Assembly: GCA_046330225.1 (NCBI GenBank)
Contig: JAXLTD010000010.1
Span: forward strand, 62,001-126,000
Origin: CANJIV01 sp046330225
GTDB lineage: Bacteria; Actinomycetota; Thermoleophilia; Solirubrobacterales; Solirubrobacteraceae
Direction: 5' to 3'
DNA length: 64,000 bases
The translations under genes were made by a program, and so were the position numbers. Under the pieces are notes generated by a model, which was given only the letters and a program-made list of their open reading frames with translations, was not told the origin of the DNA and did not search any database. The stretch's first letter is position 1. Each line of letters begins with the position of its first letter. Positions 55,084-63,776 of this stretch are shown piece after piece.

Positions 55084-56637
55084 ATGACCGCGAGCCCCGC
55101 CGTCCCGCTGGACGCCCCGATCGCTCCGGACCGACCGCGGGGATCGGGGCGCGTGCTCGGGCTCGGCGCGGCCCAATGGGCGCTCGCCGGAATCGTGCTC
55201 CTCGGACTCGGCTTGCGGCTCGCCACGCTCCGGCAGAGCCTCTTCGGCGACGAGCTGTTCACGTACGAGATTGCCACGCGGGCCAGCTTGGGCGACGTCC
55301 TGGCCGGGGTTCGCAGCTCGCTCGAGGTCACCCCTCCGCTCTACTTCCTGTTTCCCTGGCTGAGCGCGAAGGCCGGGGACCCGATGCTCTGGCTGCGCAT
55401 CCCAAGCGTGATCTTCGGGACGGTGACCATCCCGCTCGTGTACCTGCTGGGGCGCGAAGCGGGCGGCCGAGCGGCTGGGCTCGTGGCGGCGGCCCTGTGG
55501 GCGCTCAGCCCGTTCGCGATCTTCTACGGCGTCGAGGCACGGGCGTACGGGCTCATGGCGATGCTGATCGCCGTCTCGACGCTTGTCCTGCTGCGGGCCG
55601 GGGCCCGCGGAGGGGCGTGGCGCTGGGCGCTGTTCGGCGGCCTGACCGCCGCGGCGCTGTACACCCACTACACGGCCATCTTCGCAGTGGCCGCGCAGGG
55701 CGCCTGGGCGCTCGCCTACCACCGCGAGCGATGGCGCCCGCTGCTGCTCGCATTCGCTGGAGCGGGGCTCGCCTTCGTCCCGTGGCTTGGGGAGCTGGCG
55801 AAGGATCAGAGCGCCACGGGCAGCCAGATCATCCAGACGATCTCACCGTTCGGCGCTCGCACGTTTGTCACCGGGCTGGGACGCTGGTTGGACGGCTCGC
55901 CGTTCATTCCGCTCGGCCAGCTCCCTGGACACGCCTGGCTGGCGGTCGGCGCAGCCGGGGTGATCCTCGGGGCGGCGGGAGCCGCCCATCGCTGGCGATC
56001 CGGGCCGCGCCGCCCGGTTCCCCCCGCGTTCGTGCTCACGTTCGCCGTCGGCGTAAGCGCGCCGTTGGGAACTGCTGGGTACAGCCTGGTCGGGACCGAC
56101 GTGTTCGCTGCCCGGAACCTCATGTCGTCGCTCCCCTGCGCGCTGGCGGCGCTGGCGGTCGTGGTGACCAGGCCCGAGCGGCCGCTGTCGTGGATTGCGA
56201 CCGGCCTCGTGGGCATCGCGGCGGCGGCCGGCGCCGTGCAGTCGCTCGAACCCGCCAATGCACGCATGGACTACGCGGGAGCGGCGGCATACGTCGATCG
56301 CGTCGCACGGAGGGCAGACACCGTGTACGAAGTGAACTTCCTTGACCCGCGGGGTCCGCCGGGCCGCCAGCTCTCGGTCAACTTCGCTCGGCCCCACCGG
56401 TACATCCTCGCCGGCGTGGGGGGCGGCCTCTCCGAGGCTCTGCGCTCGGCGCGCAACCGGCGCCTCGTCGTCGTGGTTCCGCTCGTCGGCTCGCTTGCCG
56501 CCGGGCCACGCACCCCTGCCGGACGGCACCTCGTCGCTGCGCGCCGGTTTCCCGGGCTGGTGCCGCTGGGAGTATTCGCCTACGACCCCGGCGACGGCCG
56601 CGGTCTCGGCTCGCTTCGGTACCCTGCGCGACCCTGA
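55084..56637 (+). CDS. GT39-like polytopic glycosyltransferase, tandem copy 1
   Basis: A 517-residue membrane protein with about 11-12 helices. The first outside loop carries QSLFGDELFTYE, where the Asp-Glu pair is the expected metal/catalytic site of GT-C enzymes, and VTPPLYFLFPW follows (the PPL motif). FYGVEARAYGLM is in the position of the conserved EAR-Y motif. The C-terminal outside region (about 400-517) is short. It would transfer a sugar from a polyprenyl phosphate to an envelope acceptor. The next gene is a diverged copy 20 bases on. Confidence 0.8.
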   Translation: MTASPAVPLDAPIAPDRPRGSGRVLGLGAAQWALAGIVLLGLGLRLATLRQSLFGDELFTYEIATRASLGDVLAGVRSSLEVTPPLYFLFPWLSAKAGDPMLWLRIPSVIFGTVTIPLVYLLGREAGGRAAGLVAAALWALSPFAIFYGVEARAYGLMAMLIAVSTLVLLRAGARGGAWRWALFGGLTAAALYTHYTAIFAVAAQGAWALAYHRERWRPLLLAFAGAGLAFVPWLGELAKDQSATGSQIIQTISPFGARTFVTGLGRWLDGSPFIPLGQLPGHAWLAVGAAGVILGAAGAAHRWRSGPRRPVPPAFVLTFAVGVSAPLGTAGYSLVGTDVFAARNLMSSLPCALAALAVVVTRPERPLSWIATGLVGIAAAAGAVQSLEPANARMDYAGAAAYVDRVARRADTVYEVNFLDPRGPPGRQLSVNFARPHRYILAGVGGGLSEALRSARNRRLVVVVPLVGSLAAGPRTPAGRHLVAARRFPGLVPLGVFAYDPGDGRGLGSLRYPARP

Positions 56638-56657
56638 GCTCGCCGACGACCGATCGA

Positions 56658-58208
56658 GTGCCAGCCGCGCGCCGGAGCGTCCTGCCGACGAGGCGACCGA
56701 GGGGCATCGCGTTGCCAGACTCCGCGATCGTGGCCGGCTGCGCCGTGATCATGCTCGTGCTCGGGATCATCGGGATCCAGCAGAGCCTGTTCGGGGACGA
56801 GCTGTTCACCTTCGAGATGTCGACGCGATCGGGCCTGAGCCAGGTCATCGACGGGGTTCGCGGACCTCTCGAAATCTCTCCGCCGCTCTTCTTCGTGCTG
56901 GCATGGGCGACTGGGAAGCTCGGCGATGCGACGGTTTGGCTGCGGATTCCCTCCCTGGCGGCAGCGGTGGCTGCGGTGCCACTGATCTACGCCGTGGGGT
57001 GCCGCACCGTTGGCCGCCGGGCCGGCATCGTCGGGGCAGCCCTCCTGGCCATCAGCCCGTCCATGGTGTTCTTCGCGACCGAGGCCAGGGCGTACAGCCT
57101 CATGATGGGGTTGGCGCTGGCGTCGACCTGGGCGCTGACGAAGGCAGTCGAAGGCGGAGAACGACGCTGGTGGCTGCTCTACGCCGTCGCAGGGGCTGCG
57201 GCGCTCTATGCGCACTACGTGGCGGTCTTCGTCCTCGCCGCGCAAGCCAGCTGGGGGCTCTGGGCGCATCCGCGGGCCCGGCGCGCGGTTGCCGCGGCGA
57301 ACGCCGCGATGCTCGTTGCCTTCCTCCCATGGGTCCCGGCGGTCTTGGATGATGCGTCATCGCCGTTTCAGGATGCGATCTCCCGGGTCTGGCCGCTCAC
57401 CGCGGCGTATGTGCCACGGGCGCTGGCCACCTGGGTTGCGGGGACGCCCCTGCTGCCACCTCGCGAGATGCCCGGGCGCATCGCGCTCGCCCTCGGGGCC
57501 CTCGGCCTCGTGCTCCTCGCGGGCAGCGCGATCGACCGCTGGCGGTCGTGCGGGCAGGGCTCCCCTCGGTGGCGGCCCTCACCCGGTCTCGTGCTCGTCG
57601 CCGCGCTGGCCGTGGCCACCCCCGTCGGCGCACTCCTCTACAGCCTGGTGCTTCCCTCCATCTTCGTGCCACGCACGCTGCTGGCGTCGCTTCCGGCCGC
57701 GCTGCTCGCGATTGGCGCGGTCGCGGTGCGGGCTCGGCGGCCGTGGGGCTTCGCCGCGGTCGCGCTCCTTGTCGCTGCGTTGGCCGTCGGCACGGCAAAG
57801 TTCCTGACGGCGGACCGCCGGCCCGAGTTCCGCGAGGCTGCGCGGTTCATCGAAGCGCGCAGCCTGCCTGGGGACGTGATCGTCGAAACGGGGCTCTTCG
57901 AGCCGGGGCTGCTCCAGGCGCATCTCCGGCGTCCTCGCCCGGTGTACGTTGACACCTGCACGCGCGTGACGACCGGACCCGGCCAGCTGCTGAACGGTCG
58001 CGCCGGCTGCGACGCACCGCCCCTCACCGGCTTTCGCGTCGCCGTGCGGGCCGCCCGCGACCGCCGCCTGTTCCTCGTGACGGCGGCGCCCAAGCCGGGC
58101 AACCGCATTCCGCCTCCCCCTCGGATCCCTGGGTTCCGGCTTGTCGACCGTCGTTCGTGGGACGGAACGTGGCGGCTGGCCGTGCGCGAGTACGACTGGA
58201 TCGGCTGA
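56658..58208 (+). CDS. GT39-like polytopic glycosyltransferase, tandem copy 2
   Basis: A 516-residue paralogue of the preceding gene: QSLFGDELFTFE, ISPPLFFVLAW and FFATEARAYSLM correspond exactly to the motifs of copy 1, and the number of helices and overall length agree. Conservation is limited to motif regions, so the duplication is old. The GTG at 56658 gives a short cytoplasmic N-terminus before helix 1. No separate promoter box is visible, so the pair is probably one transcript. It converges with the TPR gene (5 bases). Confidence 0.8.
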   Translation: MPAARRSVLPTRRPRGIALPDSAIVAGCAVIMLVLGIIGIQQSLFGDELFTFEMSTRSGLSQVIDGVRGPLEISPPLFFVLAWATGKLGDATVWLRIPSLAAAVAAVPLIYAVGCRTVGRRAGIVGAALLAISPSMVFFATEARAYSLMMGLALASTWALTKAVEGGERRWWLLYAVAGAAALYAHYVAVFVLAAQASWGLWAHPRARRAVAAANAAMLVAFLPWVPAVLDDASSPFQDAISRVWPLTAAYVPRALATWVAGTPLLPPREMPGRIALALGALGLVLLAGSAIDRWRSCGQGSPRWRPSPGLVLVAALAVATPVGALLYSLVLPSIFVPRTLLASLPAALLAIGAVAVRARRPWGFAAVALLVAALAVGTAKFLTADRRPEFREAARFIEARSLPGDVIVETGLFEPGLLQAHLRRPRPVYVDTCTRVTTGPGQLLNGRAGCDAPPLTGFRVAVRAARDRRLFLVTAAPKPGNRIPPPPRIPGFRLVDRRSWDGTWRLAVREYDWIG

Positions 58209-58213
58209 CCTGT

Positions 58214-58609
58214 TCAGCCCAGCGGGTTGAGCGCCCGCGCACGCCTGGCGGCACGCGCCGCCTGGACCGGGTCCTCGGGTCTGAGCGCGATTGCGAGTCC
58301 GCCCCAGGCCACGCTGTTCTCGGGCTCCCGGCGCAGCACGCCGTTGAGCGTCGAGATCGCGGCGTCCCGCTGGCCGAGCGCGAGCTGCTGGATGGCGATC
58401 GCGACGGCCGGCAGGTTGCTTGCGTTCAGGGATTGCGCGTCCCGGAAGTCGTGAATAGCGGCCGCGCGGTCTGCGGGAGCGGGACGGGCAGAGGAGACGA
58501 GCGCGGTGCCCCGGTCGAGAGCGTCCTGGTTGCGCAAGCCGACGGCTGCCCAGCCGACGGTGCCCGCGGCGATCACCAGCAGCGCGATGCGGACGGACGC
58601 GTTCGGCAC
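58214..58609 (-). CDS. Small membrane-anchored TPR-like protein
   Basis: A 131-residue protein. One N-terminal helix (about 5-25, RIALLVIAAGTVGWAAVGL) is followed by helical repeats of the tetratricopeptide type: a pair around DRAAAIHDFRDAQSL, a pair around AIQQLALGQRDAAISTLNGVLRR and a last one around PEDPVQAARAARRARAL. It probably works as a protein-binding scaffold for the assembly enzymes of the locus. The GTG at 58609 stands 7 bases from a TACCAT box; the longer frame upstream runs into the ligase gene. It is divergent from the ligase. Confidence 0.65.
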   Translation of the reverse strand: MPNASVRIALLVIAAGTVGWAAVGLRNQDALDRGTALVSSARPAPADRAAAIHDFRDAQSLNASNLPAVAIAIQQLALGQRDAAISTLNGVLRREPENSVAWGGLAIALRPEDPVQAARAARRARALNPLG

Positions 58610-58616
58610 GAAGCCG

Positions 58617-58622
58617 ATGGTA
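58617..58622 (-). promoter_or_regulatory. -10 box (TACCAT) of the TPR gene
   Basis: It lies 7 bases before GTG 58609. The divergent ligase box begins 13 bases away at 58635, so the two promoters lie back to back. Confidence 0.45.
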
Positions 58623-58634
58623 CCCCGGCAACGG

Positions 58635-58640
58635 TACCCT
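58635..58640 (+). promoter_or_regulatory. -10 box (TACCCT) of the O-antigen ligase gene
   Basis: It lies 8 bases before ATG 58649. Confidence 0.45.
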
Positions 58641-58648
58641 GCCGCCGC

Positions 58649-60151
58649 ATGACAGCACGGATCGGCGTGCAGGTCGCCGCTGGCGCGCTCCTGCTCGCGG
58701 GCCCCATGGCGCTCGCCTTCTTCTCCGGCGGGTACTTCCCCGAGGCGCAGCTGTGGGCGCTGGCCGCCAGCGGGGTGCTGCTCGCGGCGGCCGCAGCCTG
58801 CAGTTCGCAGCCGGTGCCGCGTTCGCGCGGCGGGCGCCTTGCCCTCGGCGGCCTCGCTGCCCTTGCGCTCTGGACCGGACTTTCGATCACCTGGGCGCCC
58901 CTGACGGCGTTCGCCCAGCAGGACGCGCAGCGCGTCCTGCTCTACGCGGTCGCTCTTGCCGCCTCCGCAGCGCTGCTGCACCGCCAGCCGCTCGCCCGCG
59001 CCGTCGAGCCGGCGCTGGCGGCCGGCACCGTCGTCGTGATCGGCTACGGCCTCAGCGGGCGCCTCCTGCCCGGCCTCATCGACTTGGCAGCCAGCCGGTC
59101 GGGCAACGGGCGACTCGAGCAGCCGCTCACGTACTGGAATGCGATGGGCGCGCTGGGCACCATCGGCCTCGTGCTGGCAGTGCGGATCGTCGGGGATGCC
59201 TCGCGCGCCGCCGCGCCGCGGATCGCAGCGGCAGCCGCAACGGTCCCCCTCGGGGTCGGGATCTACCTGACGTTCTCCCGCGGCGCGCTCCTGGCGGTCG
59301 CGACCGGGCTGCTCGCGCTCCTCCTGCTGCAGCCGACGCGGGCGCAGGCCCGCGCGGCGGCCCTGGCGGTGCTCTCAGCCGTCGCCGCCGCGGTGCCGAT
59401 CGGGTTTCTCGCCAGCGTCCGCACACTCGGCGGCGGGGCCGGCACGCGCGAAGCGCAGGGCGCCGTGGCGCTGGCGATCCTGGCCGCCGTCGCGCTGGCC
59501 GCGGCCCTGGCCGCGCGCCGCTGGCTGGTGCCCGACGGCCGCGGCGACGAGCCGATGGGGCTGGCCCGCCGGATCGAGCGCCGCTGGGGTGCCAGCCCGC
59601 GCCGCGGGCGCCGGGCGGCGCTGATCGTCGGCGGCGTCCTCGCGCTCGTCGTCGCGCTGGCGCTCGCCGCCGGCGTCGAGAACCGGCCGAGCCCCGCGTC
59701 GAGCGCGACCGCGAGCCCGACCCGGCTCGGGTCGCTGGACAGCAACCGCTACGAGTACTGGAAGGTGGCGGCGCGGGCCTTCGCGGACCACCCGCTCATC
59801 GGGCTGGGCTCGAGCGGGTTCCGCGTGGCCTGGCAGCGCGAGCGCCCGATTCCCGAGCCGGCGGCCGATGCCCACTCGCTCTACATCGAGACGTTCGCCG
59901 AGCTCGGGCTCGTCGGGGCGGCGGCGCTCGCGGCCTTCCTCGCGGGCCTGGGCCTGAGCGGCGCCGCGGCCCGCCGCCGGCACCCGCGGCTCGTCGCGGG
60001 CTGGATCGCGGCGCTGGCGGCGTTCGCCGTCCACGCCGCTCTGGACTGGGACTGGGAGATGCCGGCCCTGTCGCTCGTGGCGCTGCTGCTGGCCGGGGCG
60101 CTGATCGCCGCCGGCGACGAGCCGCTCGGCGACGACGCCGCGGCGGCCTGA
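58649..60151 (+). CDS. O-antigen ligase/polymerase-like membrane protein
   Basis: A 500-residue protein with about 11-12 helices. The large outside loop near residue 360-410 contains NRYEYWKVAARAFADHPLIGLGSSGF and AHSLYIETFAELGLVG. The latter has the His-(S/N)-x-(Y/F)-x-E-x3-E-x-G pattern of the WaaL/Wzy superfamily. These enzymes join or polymerise lipid-linked glycan units on the outer face of the membrane. It is the only ligase/polymerase in the locus and therefore a probable end-point enzyme. It converges with the SDR operon (7 bases). Confidence 0.83.
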   Translation: MTARIGVQVAAGALLLAGPMALAFFSGGYFPEAQLWALAASGVLLAAAAACSSQPVPRSRGGRLALGGLAALALWTGLSITWAPLTAFAQQDAQRVLLYAVALAASAALLHRQPLARAVEPALAAGTVVVIGYGLSGRLLPGLIDLAASRSGNGRLEQPLTYWNAMGALGTIGLVLAVRIVGDASRAAAPRIAAAAATVPLGVGIYLTFSRGALLAVATGLLALLLLQPTRAQARAAALAVLSAVAAAVPIGFLASVRTLGGGAGTREAQGAVALAILAAVALAAALAARRWLVPDGRGDEPMGLARRIERRWGASPRRGRRAALIVGGVLALVVALALAAGVENRPSPASSATASPTRLGSLDSNRYEYWKVAARAFADHPLIGLGSSGFRVAWQRERPIPEPAADAHSLYIETFAELGLVGAAALAAFLAGLGLSGAAARRRHPRLVAGWIAALAAFAVHAALDWDWEMPALSLVALLLAGALIAAGDEPLGDDAAAA

Positions 60152-60158
60152 GCGGGGG

Positions 60159-61208
60159 TCAGCGGGGCAGCCGCCGCATAGCCGCGCGCCCGGCGGCCAG
60201 CGCGCCTTCGCGGACCGGGGAGCGGTGGTGCGAGGCGGGGCCGGCGCCCGCGAGCCCGGCGCGGTGGGCGAGGTACCAGTCGTAGCTCTCGGCGAGCATC
60301 TCGTCCGTCGAGGCGCGGGCGTGCCAGCCGAGCTCGGCCTGCGCGCGTGACGTGTCGAACCACATCGACCGCCCGTACATGAGCCAGTGATAGGGAGCAA
60401 ACGGGGCGAGCCGCAGGGCCGAGGCGGCCTGCATCGCCGCGGCGGCCGGGGCCAGGGGCAGCGAGCGCACGCGGCTGCGGCTCCCGGCGTGGCAGATGAG
60501 GCCCTCGAGCGCCTCGCGCATCGTCCCGAACCGGTCGGTCCCGACGTTGTACGTCGCCGGGCCGGGCCGGGCCGCCGCCCGGATGCAGGCGTCGGCGAGG
60601 TCGCGAGCGTGGACGAACTGGTACCGGTTGTCCCCCGGGCCGAGCACGAACACGTCGGCGCCGTCGGCGATCCAGTCGAAGAGCAGCGTGAAGATCCCCA
60701 GGCGCCCGTGGCCGAGAATCGTGCGGGGGCGGATCACCGTGACGTCCAGGCCCTGGGAGACGGCGGCGCGGCACAGGCGCTCGGCGTCGAGCTTGGCGCG
60801 CCCGTACGCCTCGGCAGGCGCCGGCGGCGTCTCCTCCGTGACCGGATTGCGCTCCGGCACCCCGAACACGGCGCTCGTCGAGGTGTGGACGACCTTTGCC
60901 ACGCCCGCGTCGAGGCACTCGTCGAGCAGGAGCCGCGTCCCGTCGACGTTCACGGTGCGGAACAGCGCGTCGTCGCGGGCCAGGGGGACCTGCGCGACGT
61001 TGTGGTAGACGGCGGCGGCGCCGGCGACGGCGGTGCGCACGGCCGCCGCGTCGCGGATGTCGCCCCGCACGAACTCGATGCGCGGGTCGCGGTCGGCGGC
61101 GTCGTTGAGGTCGAGCACCCGGACCGCCGTGCCGCGCTCGAGCAGCTCGCGGGCCAGGAGCCCGCCGAAGTAGCCGCTGCCGCCGGTGACGAGGGCGAGG
61201 TCAGCCAT
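60159..61208 (-). CDS. NAD-dependent epimerase/dehydratase (extended SDR), second copy
   Basis: A 349-residue sugar-nucleotide or sterol-type SDR. The nucleotide motif TGGSGYFGGLLAREL is at residue 8. STSAVFG supplies the Ser/Thr, and the catalytic Tyr-x3-Lys is YGRAKLD near 140. HNVAQVP near 70 and NRYQFVHARDLADA near 205 are typical of the 3-beta-HSD-like extended group. It overlaps the HAD phosphatase gene by eight bases. It probably oxidises or epimerises the sugar of a lipid-linked donor. It is the last gene of a five-gene operon. Confidence 0.82.
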   Translation of the reverse strand: MADLALVTGGSGYFGGLLARELLERGTAVRVLDLNDAADRDPRIEFVRGDIRDAAAVRTAVAGAAAVYHNVAQVPLARDDALFRTVNVDGTRLLLDECLDAGVAKVVHTSTSAVFGVPERNPVTEETPPAPAEAYGRAKLDAERLCRAAVSQGLDVTVIRPRTILGHGRLGIFTLLFDWIADGADVFVLGPGDNRYQFVHARDLADACIRAAARPGPATYNVGTDRFGTMREALEGLICHAGSRSRVRSLPLAPAAAAMQAASALRLAPFAPYHWLMYGRSMWFDTSRAQAELGWHARASTDEMLAESYDWYLAHRAGLAGAGPASHHRSPVREGALAAGRAAMRRLPR

Positions 61209-61815
61209 GGCCGCCCGGGCTGATTCTGCCGCGGCGGACCCAGCGGGCGCGGGCCACGGCCCGCATGAGCGGGAGGTCGGCCGGGCTGTCCGCGTAGGCG
61301 CAGGCGCTGGCGAGCCGGTCGCGGCCCACGGCAGCCGCAAGGGCGGCGACCTTGGCCTCGCCGCGGCAGTTGCCCTGCGCGTAGCGCCCGGTCAGGCGGC
61401 CGCCGCGGGCCTGGAGGGCCGTGGCGACGTGCCCGTCGGCCCGCAGGCGGCGGGCCAGGGGAGCGATCACCGGCTCGACCTGGGCGCTCGCGAGCCACAC
61501 GGCATCACCGCGGGCCCGGTGGCCCGCGAGCGCGGCGGCGACCTCGGCGTTGAGCGGCGCACGGGCCGCGACCGCGGCACCGAGCCCGTCCGCGACGCCG
61601 GCCTCGAGGCCGCCGAGCGCGGCCCGCAGCAGCAGCTCCTTCGCCGCTCCCGGCCGGCGCGCCGCCCGGTGCCAGGCGATGGCCGGCAGTGCGGCGGCCA
61701 CGAGGGCAGACCGGGCCGGCCGCCGGCGCAGCGCTGCGCGCACGAGCGGGCCGAGCAGGTCGCCGGCCACGAGGGTGCCGTCGACATCGAAGACGGCCAG
61801 GCCCTGGCCGCTCAC
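61201..61815 (-). CDS. HAD-superfamily phosphatase (HAD-IB, SerB-like)
   Basis: A 204-residue phosphatase. The nucleophile motif VFDVDGTLVAGD has Asp10 and Asp12. The second motif Ser is in WLASAQVEPV, and the final YADSPADLPLM supplies the metal-binding acidic residues; a helical cap follows the first motif. The GTG at 61815 overlaps the stop of the first SDR gene (4 bases). In pentose-donor synthesis a phosphatase removes the 5-phosphate from polyprenyl-phosphoryl-phosphoribose; this gene's location next to a UbiA/DPPR synthase-like gene makes that a reasonable guess. Confidence 0.8.
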   Translation of the reverse strand: MSGQGLAVFDVDGTLVAGDLLGPLVRAALRRRPARSALVAAALPAIAWHRAARRPGAAKELLLRAALGGLEAGVADGLGAAVAARAPLNAEVAAALAGHRARGDAVWLASAQVEPVIAPLARRLRADGHVATALQARGGRLTGRYAQGNCRGEAKVAALAAAVGRDRLASACAYADSPADLPLMRAVARARWVRRGRISPGGHG

Positions 61816-62849
61816 AGCTCGATGCCCTGTCCGCGGCACCAGCGCACCGCCGCGCGCATCCCGGAGACCAGCTCGGTCCGCGGCGTCCACCCGAGCTCTG
61901 CCTCGGCACGCGACACGTCGCAGGCGATGGTCTTGTCGAGCTCGCCCAGGACGTGGACTTCCTGAACGTAGCGGCCGCGGGCCTGCAGCTGCCGGTCGGC
62001 CCACTCCGCCGCGCGGCCAGCGGCGGCGGGGAGCCGGCGGGCGCCGTCCGCGACGTCGTAGCCCTCGGCCCGCAGGGCCGCCCGCACCGCCTCGAGCACG
62101 TCGCGCATCGCGTAGGGGGTGCGGTCGGCCAGCCAGTAGGCCCGCCCCCCGGCGGCCTCGGCGAGCTGCGCGCGGCGCACGCCGTCGGCCAGATCCGGGA
62201 CGTAGGCCATCGAGCGCCGGTTGGTGCCGTCGCCGACCAGGGGGAACCGTCCGGTCCGCACTGCGGTGAAGAACCGCGTCTGGCGCCGCGGCTGGTGCGG
62301 GCCGTAGAACCACGGCGGCCGGACGACCGTGGTCTCGATCCCGTCGCCGTGGGCGGCCCGGACGAGGATCTCGGCCTCCATCTTGGCCTGCCCGTAGCCC
62401 AGGTACGGGCGGAACGGCTCCTCGGCCCGGAAGACGTCGTCGGGCGCCGGGTTGACGCCGAACGCCGAGTTGGACGACACGTGGACCAGGCGGCGCACGC
62501 CGGCGGCCCGCGCTGCCGCGAGCACCGCCCGCGTGCCGCCGGCGTTCACGCGCCCGAACTCCGCCGGATCGGAGGGGTGGATCACCCCGGCGGCGTGGAT
62601 GACATCCGCGCCGTCGGCGCCGCGCAGCAGGCGGCGCAGAACGTCCACGTCGGCGATGTCGCCGACGTGGACCTGTGCGGCCGGGGCCGCCGCCAGGATC
62701 GTCTCGACCTCGCCGGGCGCGCCCGCCAGCGCGCGCAGGGCGCCCGGCTCGCCCGCCAGGCGCTCCATCAGCGCGGTGCCGAGCCAGCCCCCGGCCCCGG
62801 TGACGACGGTGACCGGCGGCGCGGGGCGCAGGGCGGGGTCGGCGGGCAC
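61812..62849 (-). CDS. NAD-dependent epimerase/dehydratase (extended SDR), first copy
   Basis: A 345-residue SDR. TVVTGAGGWLGTALMERL binds NAD. HAAGVIHPSD near 85, SSNSAFGVNP, the Tyr-Lys pair YGQAKME near 150, and GTNRRSMAYVPDLADG near 210 follow the extended-SDR plan. About half of the motif positions agree with the second copy, so they are separate enzymes rather than recent duplicates. The start GTG lies 12 bases after the UbiA stop. A paired oxidation/reduction route for C2 epimerisation of a lipid-linked pentose would need such an enzyme together with the FAD/GMC protein. Confidence 0.82.
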   Translation of the reverse strand: MPADPALRPAPPVTVVTGAGGWLGTALMERLAGEPGALRALAGAPGEVETILAAAPAAQVHVGDIADVDVLRRLLRGADGADVIHAAGVIHPSDPAEFGRVNAGGTRAVLAAARAAGVRRLVHVSSNSAFGVNPAPDDVFRAEEPFRPYLGYGQAKMEAEILVRAAHGDGIETTVVRPPWFYGPHQPRRQTRFFTAVRTGRFPLVGDGTNRRSMAYVPDLADGVRRAQLAEAAGGRAYWLADRTPYAMRDVLEAVRAALRAEGYDVADGARRLPAAAGRAAEWADRQLQARGRYVQEVHVLGELDKTIACDVSRAEAELGWTPRTELVSGMRAAVRWCRGQGIEL

Positions 62850-62861
62850 GGGCGGGTGAGG

Positions 62862-63776
62862 CTACACGTAGGCGATGAGGGCGAAGGCGATGGCCCAGAT
62901 GAGCACGATCGCCTGCAGCGGACGGTCCTCGAGGGCGATGTCGGTCGGCGAGCCGTCGCGGCCGTGGGCGATCACGAGCTGCAGGTAGCGCAGGATGCCG
63001 ATCACGACCGGGAACGTGGTCAGGTAGAGCTGGTCGGATCCAAACCGGGCCAGGGCGTAGTCCGACAGGGTGAAGAGGGCGTAGAAGCCGATCACGGAGG
63101 CGGCGAGCGCGGCGAGGGCGACGTCGATGAACTCCATGCTGTAGCCGCTCAGGGACCTGCGGGCCTCGGCGCTCTCGTGGCCGAGGTCGACGCGCCGCTT
63201 GCCGATCGCCAGCAGGAGCGCGAGCAAGCCGGCGGCGAGCACGATCCACTGGGACGCGGCGATGCCCAGTGCGGTCGTCCCCGCGAGCACCCTCAGGACG
63301 AAGCCCGCCGCGATCACGCAGACGTCGACGAGCTCGACGTGGCGCAGCCAGAGCGAGTAGGCCGCGTTGATCGCCAGGTAGCCGCCCATCACGGCCCAGA
63401 ACGGTCCCGGCAGGCCGAGCGCGATCCCGATGGCTGCCGCGGCGCCGAGCGATGCCGCCGCGACCGCGAGCGCGTCGCGGCCCCGCAGCTCGCCGGTGGC
63501 CAGCGGGCGCGTGCGCTTGAGCGGATGCAGGCGGTCCTCGGCCCGGTCGCGGTAGTCGTTGAGGGCGTAGACCGCGCTCGAGCACAGGCAGAAGATCGCG
63601 AAGGCCCCGGCCGCGTCGAGGACCGACGCAGCGACCTTGAACTCCTCGCTGAAGAAGAGCGGCGCGAGGACGAACGCGTTCTTGGCCCAGTGCCGGGGGC
63701 GCATGAGCGCCAGGAGGGCCGCGGGCCGGCTGCGCCGCTGGGCCTGGTCCGGCGGGCTGGGCGCGGTGGCGCTCAC
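62862..63776 (-). CDS. UbiA-family prenyltransferase, decaprenyl-phosphate phosphoribosyltransferase-like
   Basis: A 304-residue membrane enzyme with about eight helices. Its first Asp-rich motif NDYRDRAEDRLHPLKRTRP is the form found in decaprenyl-phosphate phosphoribosyltransferase (DPPR synthase) rather than in quinone-synthesis UbiA proteins. MRPRHWAKNAFV at the N-terminus and the second acidic region (RRVDLGHESAEARRSLSGYS) also agree. It would attach 5-phosphoribose from PRPP to a polyprenyl phosphate, the first step to lipid-linked pentoses. The GTG start overlaps the GMC gene stop by three bases. Confidence 0.87.
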   Translation of the reverse strand: MSATAPSPPDQAQRRSRPAALLALMRPRHWAKNAFVLAPLFFSEEFKVAASVLDAAGAFAIFCLCSSAVYALNDYRDRAEDRLHPLKRTRPLATGELRGRDALAVAAASLGAAAAIGIALGLPGPFWAVMGGYLAINAAYSLWLRHVELVDVCVIAAGFVLRVLAGTTALGIAASQWIVLAAGLLALLLAIGKRRVDLGHESAEARRSLSGYSMEFIDVALAALAASVIGFYALFTLSDYALARFGSDQLYLTTFPVVIGILRYLQLVIAHGRDGSPTDIALEDRPLQAIVLIWAIAFALIAYV

